Positions 8,252 to 18,207 of a stretch of DNA of 64,000 bases are shown here, one piece after another; within the stretch, counting starts at the first letter, position 1, and the number at the start of each line of letters is the position of its first letter. The stretch is taken from contig NZ_AUDI01000026.1 of the NCBI RefSeq assembly GCF_000425385.1, positions 1 to 64,000 on the forward strand, in the 5' to 3' direction. Made by a program: the position numbers and the translations under genes. This stretch comes from Pseudoduganella violaceinigra DSM 15887 (GTDB taxonomy: Bacteria; Pseudomonadota; Gammaproteobacteria; Burkholderiales; Burkholderiaceae_D). Below the pieces are notes generated by a model. It saw nothing but the letters and a program-made list of their open reading frames with translations, searched no databases and was not told the origin of the DNA.

Positions 8252-9093
8252 AGGCCGCCCGTATCGGTTTGTATGCCTTCCTGGCCGGCGCGGCGCTGTT
8301 CTTTCTGCTGCCGCTCTACGTCATGCTGGCCACATCATTCAAATCCATGCAGGAAATCCGGTTCGGCAATATCTTTGCGCTGCCGCTGTCGCCGACGCTG
8401 GACGCCTGGCGTGCCGCGTGGAGTGAGGCCTGCACCGGCGCGTCTTGCGAAGGGATGCAGGGCGGATTCTGGAATTCGGTGAGCATTGCCGTGCCAAGTA
8501 CGGTGCTGCCGATCGCATTGGGCGCCCTGAATGGCTATGCACTGTCTTTCTGGCGTCCGCGCGGCGCCAACCTCCTGTTCGGCATACTGCTGTTGGGGGC
8601 CTTTGTCCCGGTGCAGGTGATGATATACCCGCTGGTGCGGATGATGGCTGGCCTTGGCGTGTTCGGTTCCTTGCCGGCCATCGTGCTGGTGCACGTGGTG
8701 TTCGGCATGCCGGTGCTGACACTGCTGTTCCGCAATTACTATGCGGCGCTGCCGCAGGAGCTGTTCCATGCCGCGCGCATGGACGGCGGCGGTTTCTGGC
8801 GCATTTTCTGGCATGTGATGCTGCCGCTCTCGGTGCCGATGCTGGTGGTTGCCGCGATCATGCAGCTGACTGGGGTATGGAACGATTACATCCTCGGGCT
8901 GGTGTTTGCCGGCCGCGACAACCTGCCGATGACGGTGCAGCTGAATAATGTGATCAATACGACGACGGGCACGCGTCTTTACAATGTCAATATGGCCGCC
9001 ACGATCCTTACCGCGCTGGTGCCGCTGGCGGTTTATTTCCTGTCGGGCCGTTGGTTTGTGCGTGGCATTGCCGCCGGCGCGGTGAAAGGTTGA
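8248..9093 (+). CDS. Sugar ABC transporter permease (MalG/UgpE type)
   Basis: A 281-residue second membrane subunit of the importer. It begins with a hydrophobic helix, has a periplasmic stretch with the FKSMQEIRFGN motif typical of MalG-like permeases, and the EAA loop AARMDGGGFWRIFWHVMLPL near residue 175. The ATG is chosen because it overlaps the preceding stop as ATGA; upstream in-frame codons lie inside the first permease. Confidence 0.92.
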   Translation: MKAARIGLYAFLAGAALFFLLPLYVMLATSFKSMQEIRFGNIFALPLSPTLDAWRAAWSEACTGASCEGMQGGFWNSVSIAVPSTVLPIALGALNGYALSFWRPRGANLLFGILLLGAFVPVQVMIYPLVRMMAGLGVFGSLPAIVLVHVVFGMPVLTLLFRNYYAALPQELFHAARMDGGGFWRIFWHVMLPLSVPMLVVAAIMQLTGVWNDYILGLVFAGRDNLPMTVQLNNVINTTTGTRLYNVNMAATILTALVPLAVYFLSGRWFVRGIAAGAVKG

Positions 9094-9097
9094 AGGG

Positions 9098-10189
9098 ATG
9101 GCGAACGTAAGCCTGAAAAATCTGGACATTACCCTCGGCGGAAACGCCATCATCCGCAACCTGGACCTGGAAGTGGAGGAGGGCGAGTTTCTGGTGCTGC
9201 TCGGGCCTTCGGGCTGCGGCAAATCGACGCTGCTGCACAGCATTGCCGGCCTGCTTGACATCAGCGGCGGAAGCATCGCGATTGGAGGCAGGGATATGTC
9301 GCGCACCGATCCGAGCGAGCGTGGCATCGGCATGGTGTTCCAGTCATATGCGCTGTATCCCACCATGACGGTGGAAAAGAATATGTCGTTCGGCTTGCGC
9401 ATTGCAGGCGCGGCGAAGGGCGAAATCAAGCGCCGGGTAGGACGCGCCGCGGCCATGCTGCACCTGGATGATCTGCTGGAGCGCAAGCCGGCGGCCCTGT
9501 CCGGCGGCCAGCGGCAACGCGTGGCGATCGGCAGGGCGCTGGTGCGCGAAGCCGGCGTCTACCTGTTCGATGAACCGCTCTCCAACCTGGACGCCAAGCT
9601 GCGCACCGATCTGCGGCGGGAACTGAAACTCCTGCACCGGCAGCTTGGCGCCACCATGATTTATGTCACCCACGACCAGGTGGAGGCAATGACTCTCGCC
9701 AGCAGGATTGTCGTCATGCGTTCTGGCCAGATCCAGCAGGTAGGTACGCCGGGGGAGGTTTATGACCGTCCGGCCAACCTCTTCGTCGCGGGATTTCTCG
9801 GGGCGCCGGCGATGAACTTTGTCGACGGCGCCATCGACGCCGACGGCATGTTCAGCGGTTCGGGGCTGCGGCTTGCGCTGGGCGAGACCGTGCCCGCTCC
9901 AGGGGGAAAGGCGGTGCTGGGCGTGCGCCCGGAGCATATCTCGCTCGCGCCTGGCGGCCCGCTGCAGGGGCGGGTGACGCTGGTCGAACCGATGGGGGCG
10001 CACCGCGTGGTATGGCTCGATTGCGGCGGCATCGAGCTGTCATGCATCCTCCAGGGCGGCCGCGTTCTTGCGCCGGATGATGCGGTGGCGTTCGCGATTG
10101 ATGCACAACGCGTATCGCTGTTCGATGCGGATAGCGGCAAGCGCTTTGAAACGGCGGGCGCTTCAAGTATGCTCGCGGTGACGTTATAA
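9098..10189 (+). CDS. Sugar ABC transporter ATP-binding protein (MalK/UgpC type)
   Basis: A 363-residue ATPase that powers the importer. It has a Walker A motif GPSGCGKST (about residues 36-44), signature LSGGQRQRVAIGRAL, Walker B YLFDEPLSNLDAKLR and switch His in YVTHDQVEAM. A C-terminal TOBE regulatory domain begins near residue 240, as in MalK-type subunits. Length is normal for the family. It follows the second permease by 4 nt and precedes the LacI gene by 16 nt. Confidence 0.94.
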   Translation: MANVSLKNLDITLGGNAIIRNLDLEVEEGEFLVLLGPSGCGKSTLLHSIAGLLDISGGSIAIGGRDMSRTDPSERGIGMVFQSYALYPTMTVEKNMSFGLRIAGAAKGEIKRRVGRAAAMLHLDDLLERKPAALSGGQRQRVAIGRALVREAGVYLFDEPLSNLDAKLRTDLRRELKLLHRQLGATMIYVTHDQVEAMTLASRIVVMRSGQIQQVGTPGEVYDRPANLFVAGFLGAPAMNFVDGAIDADGMFSGSGLRLALGETVPAPGGKAVLGVRPEHISLAPGGPLQGRVTLVEPMGAHRVVWLDCGGIELSCILQGGRVLAPDDAVAFAIDAQRVSLFDADSGKRFETAGASSMLAVTL

Positions 10190-10205
10190 GCAGAAAAGGA
10201 TTGCA

Positions 10206-11237
10206 GTGGCCACTATCAAAGACGTAGCCCGCTTGGCGGGCGTTGGACTGGGCACCGCCTCCCGCGTCGTCAGCGGCAAAGGTTCGGTATCGCCGGCCAC
10301 GCTGGAAAAGGTGAAGAAGGCAATCGACGAACTGGGGTTTCGTCCTTCGCATGCCGCGCGCACGCTGCTAACGGGTACCAGCCAGATGATCGGCGTGTAT
10401 ATCCCGGTCCTGAGCGGGACGTTTTATACGCCCATCCTGCAGATCATCGACACCGAACTGCGCGCCGCCGGGCTGCATATGGTGGTCGCTTTCGGCGTGG
10501 GCTTGGGCGATGAGCACAAGCAGGCCAAAGACGGCATCCGGTTCCTGATGGAGCGCGGATGCGATGACCTGATCGTGATGAGCAGCGCCTTGCTGGATGA
10601 GGACATTGAAGCGCTGGGCATGCCGCAGGGCCGGATCGTGATGCTGAACCATAGTCTGGCCAGCATCCAGGACCAGTGCTTTACGGTGGATCACAGGCTG
10701 GGAGGCCGACTGGCGGCGCGCGCCCTGCTGGATCACAAGCACCGCGACATCGCCGTGGTCGCAGGACCGTCGCGGCTGGCGGACAACGTCGCGCGTATCG
10801 ATGGATTCATGGCGGAGCTTCAGGATGGCGGCATCGATACCAGCCGCATGTGGGTGGCCGAAAGCGATTTCTCTCCAGCTGGCGGCTGGGCCGCGGCCAA
10901 GGAACTGGTGGAATCGGGCCATCGCTGCACAGCCCTGTTCTGCGCCAACGATGAAATGGCGGTCGGCGCGCTATCCTATTTCCAGGAGGCGGGCATCCGC
11001 GTGCCGCAGGATTTGTCCGTCATTGCCTATGACGATACACCGAGCGCCGAGTTCTCCGCCCCGCGGCTGACCAGCATTCATATGCCGTGGCGCGAAATGA
11101 CGATGAACGGCCTGAGCGCCTTGCTGAACCGCTGCTACGGCTTGCGGCGCACGGTGACCCGCAGCTTCCCGGTCACCGTCACATTGCGGGCATCGTTGGC
11201 CAAGGCCGCCAGCGCCAGGCGCAAGGCGGCGGCATGA
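10206..11237 (+). CDS. LacI family transcriptional regulator
   Basis: A 343-residue repressor. The N-terminal helix-turn-helix ATIKDVARLAGVGLGTASRV is followed by the hinge (FRPSHAARTLLTG) and a periplasmic-binding-like effector domain. The start is GTG, placed by the conserved ATIKDVA beginning. It is the last gene of the ABC operon. It probably binds the TGGAAACGTTTCCA palindromes at 6151, 11281, 21196, 21302 and 21388, since these are typical LacI-family half-sites and no other LacI gene is in the window. The effector is probably a sugar from beta-glucan breakdown. Confidence 0.93.
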   Translation: MATIKDVARLAGVGLGTASRVVSGKGSVSPATLEKVKKAIDELGFRPSHAARTLLTGTSQMIGVYIPVLSGTFYTPILQIIDTELRAAGLHMVVAFGVGLGDEHKQAKDGIRFLMERGCDDLIVMSSALLDEDIEALGMPQGRIVMLNHSLASIQDQCFTVDHRLGGRLAARALLDHKHRDIAVVAGPSRLADNVARIDGFMAELQDGGIDTSRMWVAESDFSPAGGWAAAKELVESGHRCTALFCANDEMAVGALSYFQEAGIRVPQDLSVIAYDDTPSAEFSAPRLTSIHMPWREMTMNGLSALLNRCYGLRRTVTRSFPVTVTLRASLAKAASARRKAAA

Positions 11238-11248
11238 TCTGAACCTGC

Positions 11249-11271
11249 AAGGGGCGGTTGCCCCTTTTTTT
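11249..11271 (+). terminator. Rho-independent terminator after the LacI gene
   Basis: A 7-bp GC-rich stem AAGGGGC/GCCCCTT with a GGTT loop is followed by six or more T. It sits 12 nt after the LacI stop and separates the ABC operon from the glucosidase operon. Confidence 0.88.
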
Positions 11272-11280
11272 CGGCATGAT

Positions 11281-11296
11281 ATGGAAACCTTTCCAA
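11281..11296 (+). promoter_or_regulatory. LacI-type operator before the GH1-GH3-MFS operon
   Basis: The palindrome TGGAAACCTTTCCA (11282-11295, one central mismatch) lies 20 nt before the GH1 start and matches the other operators of this locus. A possible -10 box TACACT follows at 11303. Confidence 0.75.
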
Positions 11297-11315
11297 TTGC
11301 GGTACACTACTCAAA

Positions 11316-12683
11316 ATGACCAATCCAGACCAGATCGAACCGGGCGCCCCGGCGCGCACCGACTTCGCCAGCGACTTCCTATGGGGCTGCGCCACTTCGT
11401 CCTACCAGATTGAAGGGGCGGGCCGCGAAGATGGGCGGGCCGAGTCGATATGGGACCGTTTCGCCGCCACGCCGGGCAAGGTGCGGGACGGCTCCAGCGG
11501 TCTGGTGGCCTGCGACCATTACCATCGCTGGCCGGAAGACCTGGACATCGCCCGCGATATGGGCTTGAATGCCTACCGCTTTTCGATCGCCTGGCCGCGC
11601 ATCGTTTCCGAATTCAGAGCGCAGCCCAATGCGAAAGGACTGGATTTCTATTCGCGCCTGGTGGACGGCATGCTGGAGCGCGGCATACAGCCGTGGGCCA
11701 CCCTGTATCACTGGGACTTGCCGCAATACCTGCAGGATCGGGGCGGATGGGCCGAGCGCGAGACGGTACAGCGCTATCTCGAATTCGTCGACGCGGTGAC
11801 GCGCCGCCTGGGGGACCGTGTGCGGCACTGGATCACTCATAACGAGCCGTGGTGCACTGCCATCCTGGGCAACTTCGAAGGCGTGCATGCACCGGGACTG
11901 AGCGACTTTGCGACCGCGCTGCAGGTTTGCCATCACGTTCTGCTCTCGCATGGCAAGGCCGTGCCCCTGATCCGCGCCAACGTGCCTGGTGCGCGGGTCG
12001 GCATTTCGCTCAGCCTGCATCCGCTGCGCCCTGCCAGCGATAGCGATGCGGACAGCGCGGCGCTGGCGCGGCATGACGGCTTGCGCTACCGCTGGTTCCT
12101 GGACCCGCTGCATGGGCGAGGCTACCCTGCTGAGACGCTGCAACGGGTGGGCGCGGCGGCTCCGGCAATCCAGGACGGCGATATGGATGCGATTGGGGTA
12201 GCGACCGATTTCATGGGAGTGAACTACTATTTCCCCGAGACGGTGGCAGGCGCGCCTGACCACGCACCGCTGGATGCCCGCGTGTTGCCCCCGCCTGCCG
12301 GGGCGCAGACCACGGCCATGGGCTGGGAAGTGGCGCCGGAAGGCCTGTGCGAACTGCTTGGGCGCATCCATGCCGACTACGCGCCGAAGGAGCTGTACAT
12401 TACCGAAAACGGCTCCTGCTATAACGACGAAGTGCGGGCCGATGGCCGTGTGGCCGATGTGCAGCGCGGCAGTTATCTGGCACGGCACATCGGCGCCATG
12501 AAGGATGCGATTACGGCCGGCGTGCCGGTGAAGGGCTATTTCGCCTGGAGCCTGGTCGACAATTTCGAATGGGCGGAAGGCTACTTGCGCCGTTTCGGCC
12601 TGGTCCACATCGATTACACAACACAACAACGAAGGCTGAAGGATAGCGGCAAGTGGTATCGCGACTTCCTGCGACAGCCCTGA
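11316..12683 (+). CDS. GH1 family beta-glucosidase
   Basis: A 455-residue glycoside hydrolase family 1 enzyme that releases glucose from beta-glucosides such as cellobiose. There is no signal peptide, so it acts in the cytoplasm on imported sugar. The N-terminal FLWGCATSSYQIEGA signature is present. Acid/base Glu177 lies in ITHNEPW and nucleophile Glu364 in YITENGSCY. Length is normal for the family. The next gene follows after 12 nt. Confidence 0.95.
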   Translation: MTNPDQIEPGAPARTDFASDFLWGCATSSYQIEGAGREDGRAESIWDRFAATPGKVRDGSSGLVACDHYHRWPEDLDIARDMGLNAYRFSIAWPRIVSEFRAQPNAKGLDFYSRLVDGMLERGIQPWATLYHWDLPQYLQDRGGWAERETVQRYLEFVDAVTRRLGDRVRHWITHNEPWCTAILGNFEGVHAPGLSDFATALQVCHHVLLSHGKAVPLIRANVPGARVGISLSLHPLRPASDSDADSAALARHDGLRYRWFLDPLHGRGYPAETLQRVGAAAPAIQDGDMDAIGVATDFMGVNYYFPETVAGAPDHAPLDARVLPPPAGAQTTAMGWEVAPEGLCELLGRIHADYAPKELYITENGSCYNDEVRADGRVADVQRGSYLARHIGAMKDAITAGVPVKGYFAWSLVDNFEWAEGYLRRFGLVHIDYTTQQRRLKDSGKWYRDFLRQP

Positions 12684-12695
12684 CAAGGAGACAGG

Positions 12696-15152
12696 ATGAA
12701 GAAGATTGTTTTATTGGCTGCCACAGCGCTGGCCTTGCCCGCCATGGCAGCAACATTGGCGGACTGGCCGCATGTGCGCAGCGCCATCGCAGCCGATTCC
12801 GCGCTCGAAAAGCGTGCCGCGGAAATCGTTGCAGGGATGACGCTGGAGCAGAAGGTCGGCCAGATGACCCAGCCTGAAATCAAGACGGTTACGCCGGACG
12901 ATGTGCGGCGCTATTACCTGGGTTCCGTGCTGAACGGTGGCGGCAGCTGGCCGAACGGGAACAAGCGCGCCAATGCCTCGGAATGGCTGGCGCTTGCTGA
13001 AAAATTCCACGCAGCCTCAATGTCCACCGCCATGGCGGTGAAGGTGCCTGTGGTCTGGGGGATCGATGCCATTCACGGCAACAGCAATGTATTCGGCGCG
13101 ACCTTGTACCCCCACAATATCGGCCTCGGTGCGGCGCACAATCCGAAGCTCGCATTCGAAGTCGGCGCCGCCACCGGCAAGGCAGTGCGGGCGACCGGCA
13201 TTGCCTGGGTATTCGGGCCGACGATTGCCGTGGTGCGTGACGACCGGTGGGGGCGCACTTACGAGAGCTTTTCGGAAGACGGCACGCTGGTGGCGCAATA
13301 TGCGGGCGAGTATGTGAGGGGACTGCAGGGGCGTTTCAAGAGCGACGCCAATGTACTGGCCAGCGCAAAACACTTTGTCGGCGACGGCGGCACGGAGCAA
13401 GGCAAGGACCGCGGCGACAACAAGTCCTCGCTGAAAGAGATGGTCAATATCCATGGTGCTGGCTATTTGCCGGCGCTGGAGGCCGGGGCGCAAACGGTAA
13501 TGTCCTCCTTCAACAGCTGGAATGGCGTGAAGATGCACGGTAGCCGCGTCATGCTGACCGATGTATTGAAGGCCAAAATGGGCTTCGATGGCTTCGTCGT
13601 CAGCGATTGGAACGGCATCGCCGAGGTCCCCGGCTGCCGCAACGATAGCTGCCCGCAGGCGATCAATGCCGGTATCGATATGGTCATGGTGCCGGACGAC
13701 TGGAAGGCCTTTATCGCCAATACGGTTGCGCAGGTGAAGTCGGGAGAAATCCCGATGGCGCGCATCGACGATGCGGTAAGCCGTATCCTGCGCGTCAAGC
13801 TGCGCGCCGGCCTATTTGGGAAGAGTCCCGCACAGAATGCCTTTGCCGGGCAGGATGCGGCGCTGCAGGATCGGGAACTGGCGCGCCGCGCGGTGCGCGA
13901 GTCGCTCGTGCTGCTGAAGAACGAGGGCCCCGCGTTGCCGCTGGCGCGCGGCAAGCGCTTGCTGGTGGTCGGCAAGAGTGCTGACAGTATCTCGAACCAG
14001 ACCGGCGGCTGGTCGCTTACCTGGCAGGGGACGGACAACACGAATGCCGATTTCCCGCATGCGGACAGCATCCTTTCCGGCATTCGCGCTGCGGCGGGCG
14101 CCGACCATGTCGAATTCAGCGCCGACGCCAAGGACGTGGACTTGTCCCGGTTCGACGCGGTAATCGCGGTCATCGGCGAGCGGCCTTACGCCGAGGGCGA
14201 TGGCGATATCGGTCCATCCGGAACGCTGCGCCACAGCAGCCGCTACCCGGAAGACCTGGCGGTGCTGGAAGCAGTGGCCGGAAAAGGCAAACCCGTTATC
14301 ACCGTGTTCATGTCGGGGCGTCCGCTGTTCGTGAATGATTTGCTCAACCTGTCGGATATCTTTATCGCCGCCTGGCTGCCCGGCACCGAAGGCAAAGGAG
14401 TCTCCGACCTGCTGGTGGCGGGCAAGCACACGTACGACTTCCGCGGCACCTTATCGTTCTCGTGGCCGAAGTCGGCTTGCCAGACGCCCCTGAACGCGGG
14501 CGATCCTAGTTATGCGCCGCTCTTTGCCCTGAATTACGGCCTGCGCAAGGGGCAGCGCTCGAGGCTGGGCAAGCTGGATGCGTCATTTGCGCCCGGTGGC
14601 TGCGGCGCAAGCAATAGCTTCCCGGTGCATAGCCAGGCCGACCGTGCCAGCTTCCCGCTGCAGATCCGCAGCGGAAACGAGCACATGACGCTTGGCGCGG
14701 ACTTGAATGCCACATTCCGCCTACCGGGCATCAGTGCGCAGACGGGCCAAGTCAACACCCAGCAGGATGGGAAGCTGGTGACGTGGACCGGCAGCGGCGT
14801 GCTGGAAGCTCGGGGGAAAAAAGCAATGGTCCTGCCATCGGTCGCTGCACGCGGAGGCGCCCTGCAATTCGACCTTATCGTTTCGGCTGCACCGGCGGGC
14901 CGCGTCATGCTGGCGATGCAGGATACCGCGCTGGATGCCACGAAGCTATTCAACCGAATGGCGGGCAAGGGCAGGCAGACGGCCAAAGTGCCACTGGCCT
15001 GCTTCACTGCACAAGGCCTTCAGTTGGATCATGTGGACGCACCGTTCAGTATCAGCGCCGACGCACCGTTCTCCGTGGCGATCGCCAATATCGAAATCGC
15101 CGGCGGCGCTGCGGCGGCCCAGGACGCGGTACGGTGCGAAGAACTTAACTAG
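12696..15152 (+). CDS. GH3 family beta-glucosidase / exo-beta-glucanase, exported
   Basis: An 818-residue glycoside hydrolase family 3 enzyme. A signal peptide ends near residue 18-19 (PAMA|AT), so it works in the periplasm or outside. The GH3 N-terminal domain includes GIDAIHGN and KHFVGDGGTEQGKDRGD. The nucleophile is predicted at Asp304 in GFVVSDWNGI. The GH3 C-terminal domain follows, and a ~200-residue tail rich in beta-strand sequence resembles the extra C-terminal domain of cellodextrin-active exo-1,4-beta-glucosidases. An AAGGAGACAGG box precedes the start. It likely trims oligosaccharides before uptake. Confidence 0.93.
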   Translation: MKKIVLLAATALALPAMAATLADWPHVRSAIAADSALEKRAAEIVAGMTLEQKVGQMTQPEIKTVTPDDVRRYYLGSVLNGGGSWPNGNKRANASEWLALAEKFHAASMSTAMAVKVPVVWGIDAIHGNSNVFGATLYPHNIGLGAAHNPKLAFEVGAATGKAVRATGIAWVFGPTIAVVRDDRWGRTYESFSEDGTLVAQYAGEYVRGLQGRFKSDANVLASAKHFVGDGGTEQGKDRGDNKSSLKEMVNIHGAGYLPALEAGAQTVMSSFNSWNGVKMHGSRVMLTDVLKAKMGFDGFVVSDWNGIAEVPGCRNDSCPQAINAGIDMVMVPDDWKAFIANTVAQVKSGEIPMARIDDAVSRILRVKLRAGLFGKSPAQNAFAGQDAALQDRELARRAVRESLVLLKNEGPALPLARGKRLLVVGKSADSISNQTGGWSLTWQGTDNTNADFPHADSILSGIRAAAGADHVEFSADAKDVDLSRFDAVIAVIGERPYAEGDGDIGPSGTLRHSSRYPEDLAVLEAVAGKGKPVITVFMSGRPLFVNDLLNLSDIFIAAWLPGTEGKGVSDLLVAGKHTYDFRGTLSFSWPKSACQTPLNAGDPSYAPLFALNYGLRKGQRSRLGKLDASFAPGGCGASNSFPVHSQADRASFPLQIRSGNEHMTLGADLNATFRLPGISAQTGQVNTQQDGKLVTWTGSGVLEARGKKAMVLPSVAARGGALQFDLIVSAAPAGRVMLAMQDTALDATKLFNRMAGKGRQTAKVPLACFTAQGLQLDHVDAPFSISADAPFSVAIANIEIAGGAAAAQDAVRCEELN

Positions 15153-15161
15153 GGAGACAGC

Positions 15162-16436
15162 ATGGCAAACACGGCACGCAACAGCGCGACGCCGGCTCCG
15201 CCGGAGATAGCCGGCGGTGCGCAGAATGGCGCGAACCGCAGCGCTTTGGTGATCGTCACGATCCTGTTCTTCATGTGGGGATTGATCACCTCACTCAACG
15301 ACGTGCTGATCCCCCACCTGAAAGCGATCTACACGCTGAGCTACGTGCAGGCGATGCTGGTGCAGTTCTGCTTCTTCGGCGCCTACTCTATCGTGTCGAT
15401 GCCGGCGGGCGCCCTGATCCGCCGCATCGGTTACCAGAAGGGCGCCGTTGCGGGACTTCTGATTGCCGCCGCCGGTTGCGGCCTGTTTTACCCGGCATCT
15501 TTTAGCGGCTATGGCTTGTTCCTTTTCGCGTTCTTTATTCTTGCATCGGGCATCACGATCCTGCAGGTGGCGGCCAACCCGTACGTGACGGTGCTTGGCG
15601 CGGCACGCACCGCCTCCAGCCGCCTGACGCTGACCCAGGCCTTCAATTCCCTCGGCACCACCATCGGGCCATCGATCGGCGGCCTGCTGATCCTGTCGTC
15701 CGCCGTCGCGGCAGGTGCGGCGGCCACCGTTCGCGGCCCATACCTGGCGCTGGCTGGAGCATTGGCGCTGCTGGCCGTACTGTTCTTCGCTGCCAGGCTG
15801 CCGCAGGTCGCCGACCGCGAAGACGTGGCGATGGCTGGCGAGGGGCATGGTTCGGCCTGGGCGCACCGCCACCTGGTTCTGGGCGCAATCGGCATCTTCC
15901 TTTATGTGGGAGCGGAGGTAAGCATAGGCAGCTTCCTGATCAACTTCCTGGGCGAGCGGCATATCGCCGGGCTCCCGCATGCCGACGCCGCGCACTATGT
16001 CAGCGTCTATTGGGGCGGCGCCATGGTGGGCCGCTTTCTCGGCTTCGCGGTCATGCGCGTGGTCAGCCCAGGCAAGGCCCTGGCGTTCAACTCGCTGATG
16101 GCGATTGCGTTGGTGTTAACGGCGGCATTCGGCTCGGGCCGGGTGGCAATGTGGGCGATCCTGGCAGTCGGCCTGTGCAACTCGATCATGTTCCCGACCA
16201 TTTTCAGTATGGCGCTGAATGGCCTGGGAAAATACACGGGCCAGGGATCGGGCATCCTGTGCATGTCCATTGTCGGCGGGGCACTTGTGCCGTTCGCGCA
16301 GGGTGCGCTGGCTGACTCCATGGGCGTGCAGGCATCCTTTGTCCTGCCGGTCGCCTGTTACGCCTACATCCTGTACTTTGGCGCCAAATATTCTGCCATG
16401 TACGCGGCAACAGGGCGGGTCGATACTAGCGGTTGA
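15162..16436 (+). CDS. MFS sugar transporter (FHS / FucP-GluP type)
   Basis: A 424-residue major-facilitator permease with about 12 membrane helices. The start of helix 1, [19 protein letters not shown], and the [12 protein letters not shown] motif are those of the fucose/galactose/glucose:proton symporter family. It should take up a monosaccharide, glucose being the obvious product of GH1 and GH3. Nine nt separate it from the GH3 gene. Its last 11 bases overlap the end of the convergent cupin gene. Confidence 0.92.
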   Translation: MANTARNSATPAPPEIAGGAQNGANRSALVIVTILFFMWGLITSLNDVLIPHLKAIYTLSYVQAMLVQFCFFGAYSIVSMPAGALIRRIGYQKGAVAGLLIAAAGCGLFYPASFSGYGLFLFAFFILASGITILQVAANPYVTVLGAARTASSRLTLTQAFNSLGTTIGPSIGGLLILSSAVAAGAAATVRGPYLALAGALALLAVLFFAARLPQVADREDVAMAGEGHGSAWAHRHLVLGAIGIFLYVGAEVSIGSFLINFLGERHIAGLPHADAAHYVSVYWGGAMVGRFLGFAVMRVVSPGKALAFNSLMAIALVLTAAFGSGRVAMWAILAVGLCNSIMFPTIFSMALNGLGKYTGQGSGILCMSIVGGALVPFAQGALADSMGVQASFVLPVACYAYILYFGAKYSAMYAATGRVDTSG

Positions 16437-17439
16437 TTTTCTTGAGCAGATGCGCGCGCAGCATGCGCGCCGCATCGTCGCCGATCGGGCCGAGCACACC
16501 TTGCGCCGCAGCCGGGATATGCGCGGAGGTCCCTGCATCGGCCTCGAATACATAATGGCGGAAGAGGTCCTGCCATGCGCGGCGCTGCGCAGGCGGCAGG
16601 TCCCGCATGGACAGTAGGGAAAGCATCAGCGCGTTGACCGGCGTGTCCATGAAATCCGGTGACTGGCGCCACCAGTAGTTGACCAGGACATTCAAGCATT
16701 CCAGCGCTTCGACATGGTGCCACCACATGCTGGGAATGAAGATGGCGTCACCCGGCTGCAGTTCGGCGCACAAAGCGTGCCGCATCGCTTCGGCAAAACG
16801 GGGGAAGCGCGCAAGGTCGGGCCGGTGCAGGTCCACCAGGCTGATTGGCTGACCGGCGGGCGTGAAGTCCAGCGGTCCGATATACAGGTTTTCCAGCTGA
16901 TCCGGCGGGAACAGGGTGAACTCGCGGCGGCCTGCCACCACCACGGCCAGATTGTCGGGCAAGTCGTAATGGGCGGCGATACGGGTCTGGTTGCCGATCC
17001 ATATGCTCGTGAGGGCATCGCGCCGGCCCAGGTCGAGCGGGTTCTCTTGGTCGAAGCCGGGCAGGGCGGTTTGCACCGTGGTGGAGCCGACGTAGATGGC
17101 CGGTGGGCGGGGATTGTCGCGGTGGCCCGCCAGCTCAAGGAGCACGTCGTCCAGGCGCGCCCGCACCGAGGCGAAATTGAAGCCGCTCAGGTCTTCGTTA
17201 TAGAAGAAGCGTCCGCCAATGTCGCGCGTGCCGAGCATAGCGCCCACTGTCGCATCGCGATAAAAGCGGCGCAGGTAGGCGTCGATGCTGGCGGCGCCGG
17301 CCCTGCCTGCCAGCACAGCGGGCCAGCACTTCAGCAGGCCGCGCAGCACCAGCGGTGCTGTGCCCGACAGCAGTCCGTCATTGAGGTCGTCCGGCGTAAG
17401 GCCCTGCAGTTCGCGGATTGGTTTAGCTCTGGGCTGCAT
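16426..17439 (-). CDS. Cupin-like (cupin_8 / JmjC-type) protein
   Basis: A 337-residue protein of the cupin_8 family related to Fe(II)/2-oxoglutarate oxygenases. The metal site is visible as the HYD of [11 protein letters not shown] and a distal His in [13 protein letters not shown]. Such proteins commonly sit next to carbohydrate TonB receptors and SapC genes, and their substrate is unknown. Its start lies inside the 3' end of the SapC gene (17-nt overlap), so translation is probably coupled. Confidence 0.85.
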   Translation of the reverse strand: MQPRAKPIRELQGLTPDDLNDGLLSGTAPLVLRGLLKCWPAVLAGRAGAASIDAYLRRFYRDATVGAMLGTRDIGGRFFYNEDLSGFNFASVRARLDDVLLELAGHRDNPRPPAIYVGSTTVQTALPGFDQENPLDLGRRDALTSIWIGNQTRIAAHYDLPDNLAVVVAGRREFTLFPPDQLENLYIGPLDFTPAGQPISLVDLHRPDLARFPRFAEAMRHALCAELQPGDAIFIPSMWWHHVEALECLNVLVNYWWRQSPDFMDTPVNALMLSLLSMRDLPPAQRRAWQDLFRHYVFEADAGTSAHIPAAAQGVLGPIGDDAARMLRAHLLKKINR

Positions 17440-18130
17440 GGATGCGGTTCTTGCGCTCGATCAGCGCGCGGAGATTGGACATGGAGGCAATGGCCATATA
17501 GATGGCCTGCAGGTAGCCTGCCCGGTTCATGCGTTCCAATATCTCGCCCCCCAGCGCTGCAAGGCGCTCATCGTTGATGGTATTGAACCCGGCCAGGCAT
17601 TGCCGGGAGCCGTCGTCGAGCTCAAACTCGAATACGAAGGTTTCCAATAGCTGGTGCTCCTGCAATGCGGCGAAAAAGCCTTGCGCCTGCTGCAATCCCT
17701 GGTGGATCGTGAGCAGCGTGGAACTGACACGCTCCAGGTACTGCGAAGTGCCGCCGTGCGGCAGGAAGATGCGTTCACCCACGGAGCCGCTGATGCGAGG
17801 GTTTGCAAGATCCACGTGCACCATCAGTTCATCGCCGTTGGCGCCGATCAGAAAGGGCAGGCGTTCGATCGCCAGCGGCACATAGGCTGCCTCCCAGCCG
17901 TGCTGCCCGAGGAACAGGTTTTCGCCTTGCTGGAAGCCGAACAGGGCGTGCGCCTCAATGCTGCCATTGCCCGCATCGCGGAAGACGATGGGGTAGCAAG
18001 CCTGTACATCGCGGAATTCGGACGGGAAGGTGAGGGCCGACATCACATTGTCGCCGAAGCGCGCCCCACGGCCTGTCTGTACGTGCAGGTCCTTGTGGTC
18101 GATATTATTGAGCAGGACGGGATGGGCCAT
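17423..18130 (-). CDS. SapC family protein
   Basis: A 235-residue protein of the SapC family (named after a Campylobacter S-layer-associated protein). It has the usual start HPVLLNNIDHKDLHV, the YPIVF and FRDAGNG region and a C-terminal LAGFNTINDERLAAL motif. The molecular role is not established. In proteobacteria it recurs in operons behind TonB-dependent carbohydrate receptors, as here. ATG at 18130 is preferred over ATG at 18142 because AGGA lies 6 nt before it. Confidence 0.85.
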   Translation of the reverse strand: MAHPVLLNNIDHKDLHVQTGRGARFGDNVMSALTFPSEFRDVQACYPIVFRDAGNGSIEAHALFGFQQGENLFLGQHGWEAAYVPLAIERLPFLIGANGDELMVHVDLANPRISGSVGERIFLPHGGTSQYLERVSSTLLTIHQGLQQAQGFFAALQEHQLLETFVFEFELDDGSRQCLAGFNTINDERLAALGGEILERMNRAGYLQAIYMAIASMSNLRALIERKNRIHAAQS

Positions 18131-18207
18131 CGTGTTCCTCATGAAAAGGGCGGCAGCCGGCCGATTCGCCGAACCGCCGCCTTGACAGGTGCAGGCTCGA
18201 ATGGATG